NCBI GenBank assembly: GCA_002314605.1 | Contig: DCGO01000091.1 | Coordinates: 9,968-16,376, forward strand | Direction: 5' to 3' | DNA length: 6,409 nucleotides | Origin: Lentisphaeria bacterium UBA1776 | GTDB lineage: Bacteria; Verrucomicrobiota; Lentisphaeria; Victivallales; Victivallaceae | In this document: one piece after another, positions 6,394-6,409 of the stretch | Layout: each line of letters begins with the position of its first letter | Position numbering within the stretch: position 1 is the first letter of the stretch | Translations under genes and position numbers: made by a program | Notes under the pieces: model-generated | The model's database searches: none | What the model was told of the DNA's origin: nothing | Seen by the model: the letters and a program-made list of their open reading frames with translations, nothing else

Positions 6394-6409
6394 TTCCGGC
6401 GGCTTGCGG
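6391..6409 (-). CDS. possible 3' end of an upstream gene (partial)
   Basis: On the minus strand, the window edge reads through RKPPE and then TGA at 6393-6391, which is a plausible protein tail. Only six codons are visible, so this rests on the position of the T-rich-tailed hairpin about 30 bases further on, where a terminator for such a gene would lie. Confidence 0.2.

Overview
The window looks like a moderately GC-rich chromosomal segment of a Gram-negative, carbohydrate- or peptide-scavenging bacterium. The long sodium:solute symporter, with its extra extracytoplasmic domain and C-terminal membrane segments, together with the AraC-type remnant, suits the PVC group, most likely Lentisphaerota (Victivallis-like). 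That assignment rests on protein style only and is an inference. No RNA gene, CRISPR array, transposase, integrase or phage gene is visible.

The core is a leftward (minus-strand) three-gene operon: a 768-residue SSS-family sodium:solute symporter (4741-2435), a CapA-like (PGA_cap) metallophosphoesterase (2419-1205) and an M20-family zinc peptidase/deacylase (1137-74). The gaps are 15 and 67 bases and each gene has its own ribosome binding site. The M20 gene is broken, or misassembled, at a run of nine G residues. Its C-terminal end, including the last metal-binding histidine, is read in another frame. Upstream of the symporter is a good sigma-70-like promoter, with a perfect 7+1+7 palindrome lying in its spacer and -10 box, a probable operator.

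Divergent from the operon (4870-5443, plus strand) are the decayed remains of an AraC-family regulator. It has lost its sensor and its first helix-turn-helix. What remains of the second helix-turn-helix is now in frame with an unrelated winged-helix segment. It was plausibly the local regulator. Beyond it, in the minus orientation, is an intact small alpha/beta-hydrolase esterase (6306-5524), preceded by a 23-base inverted repeat.

Working together, the symporter would bring in a small solute (perhaps an acylated or peptide-like compound) and the M20 enzyme would hydrolyse an amide bond. The roles of the CapA-like enzyme and the esterase are not fixed by sequence. A 21-base sequence (20/21 identical) occurs in inverted orientation at both edges (54-74 and 6373-6393), bracketing the whole set of genes. 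This is the most unusual structural signal here.
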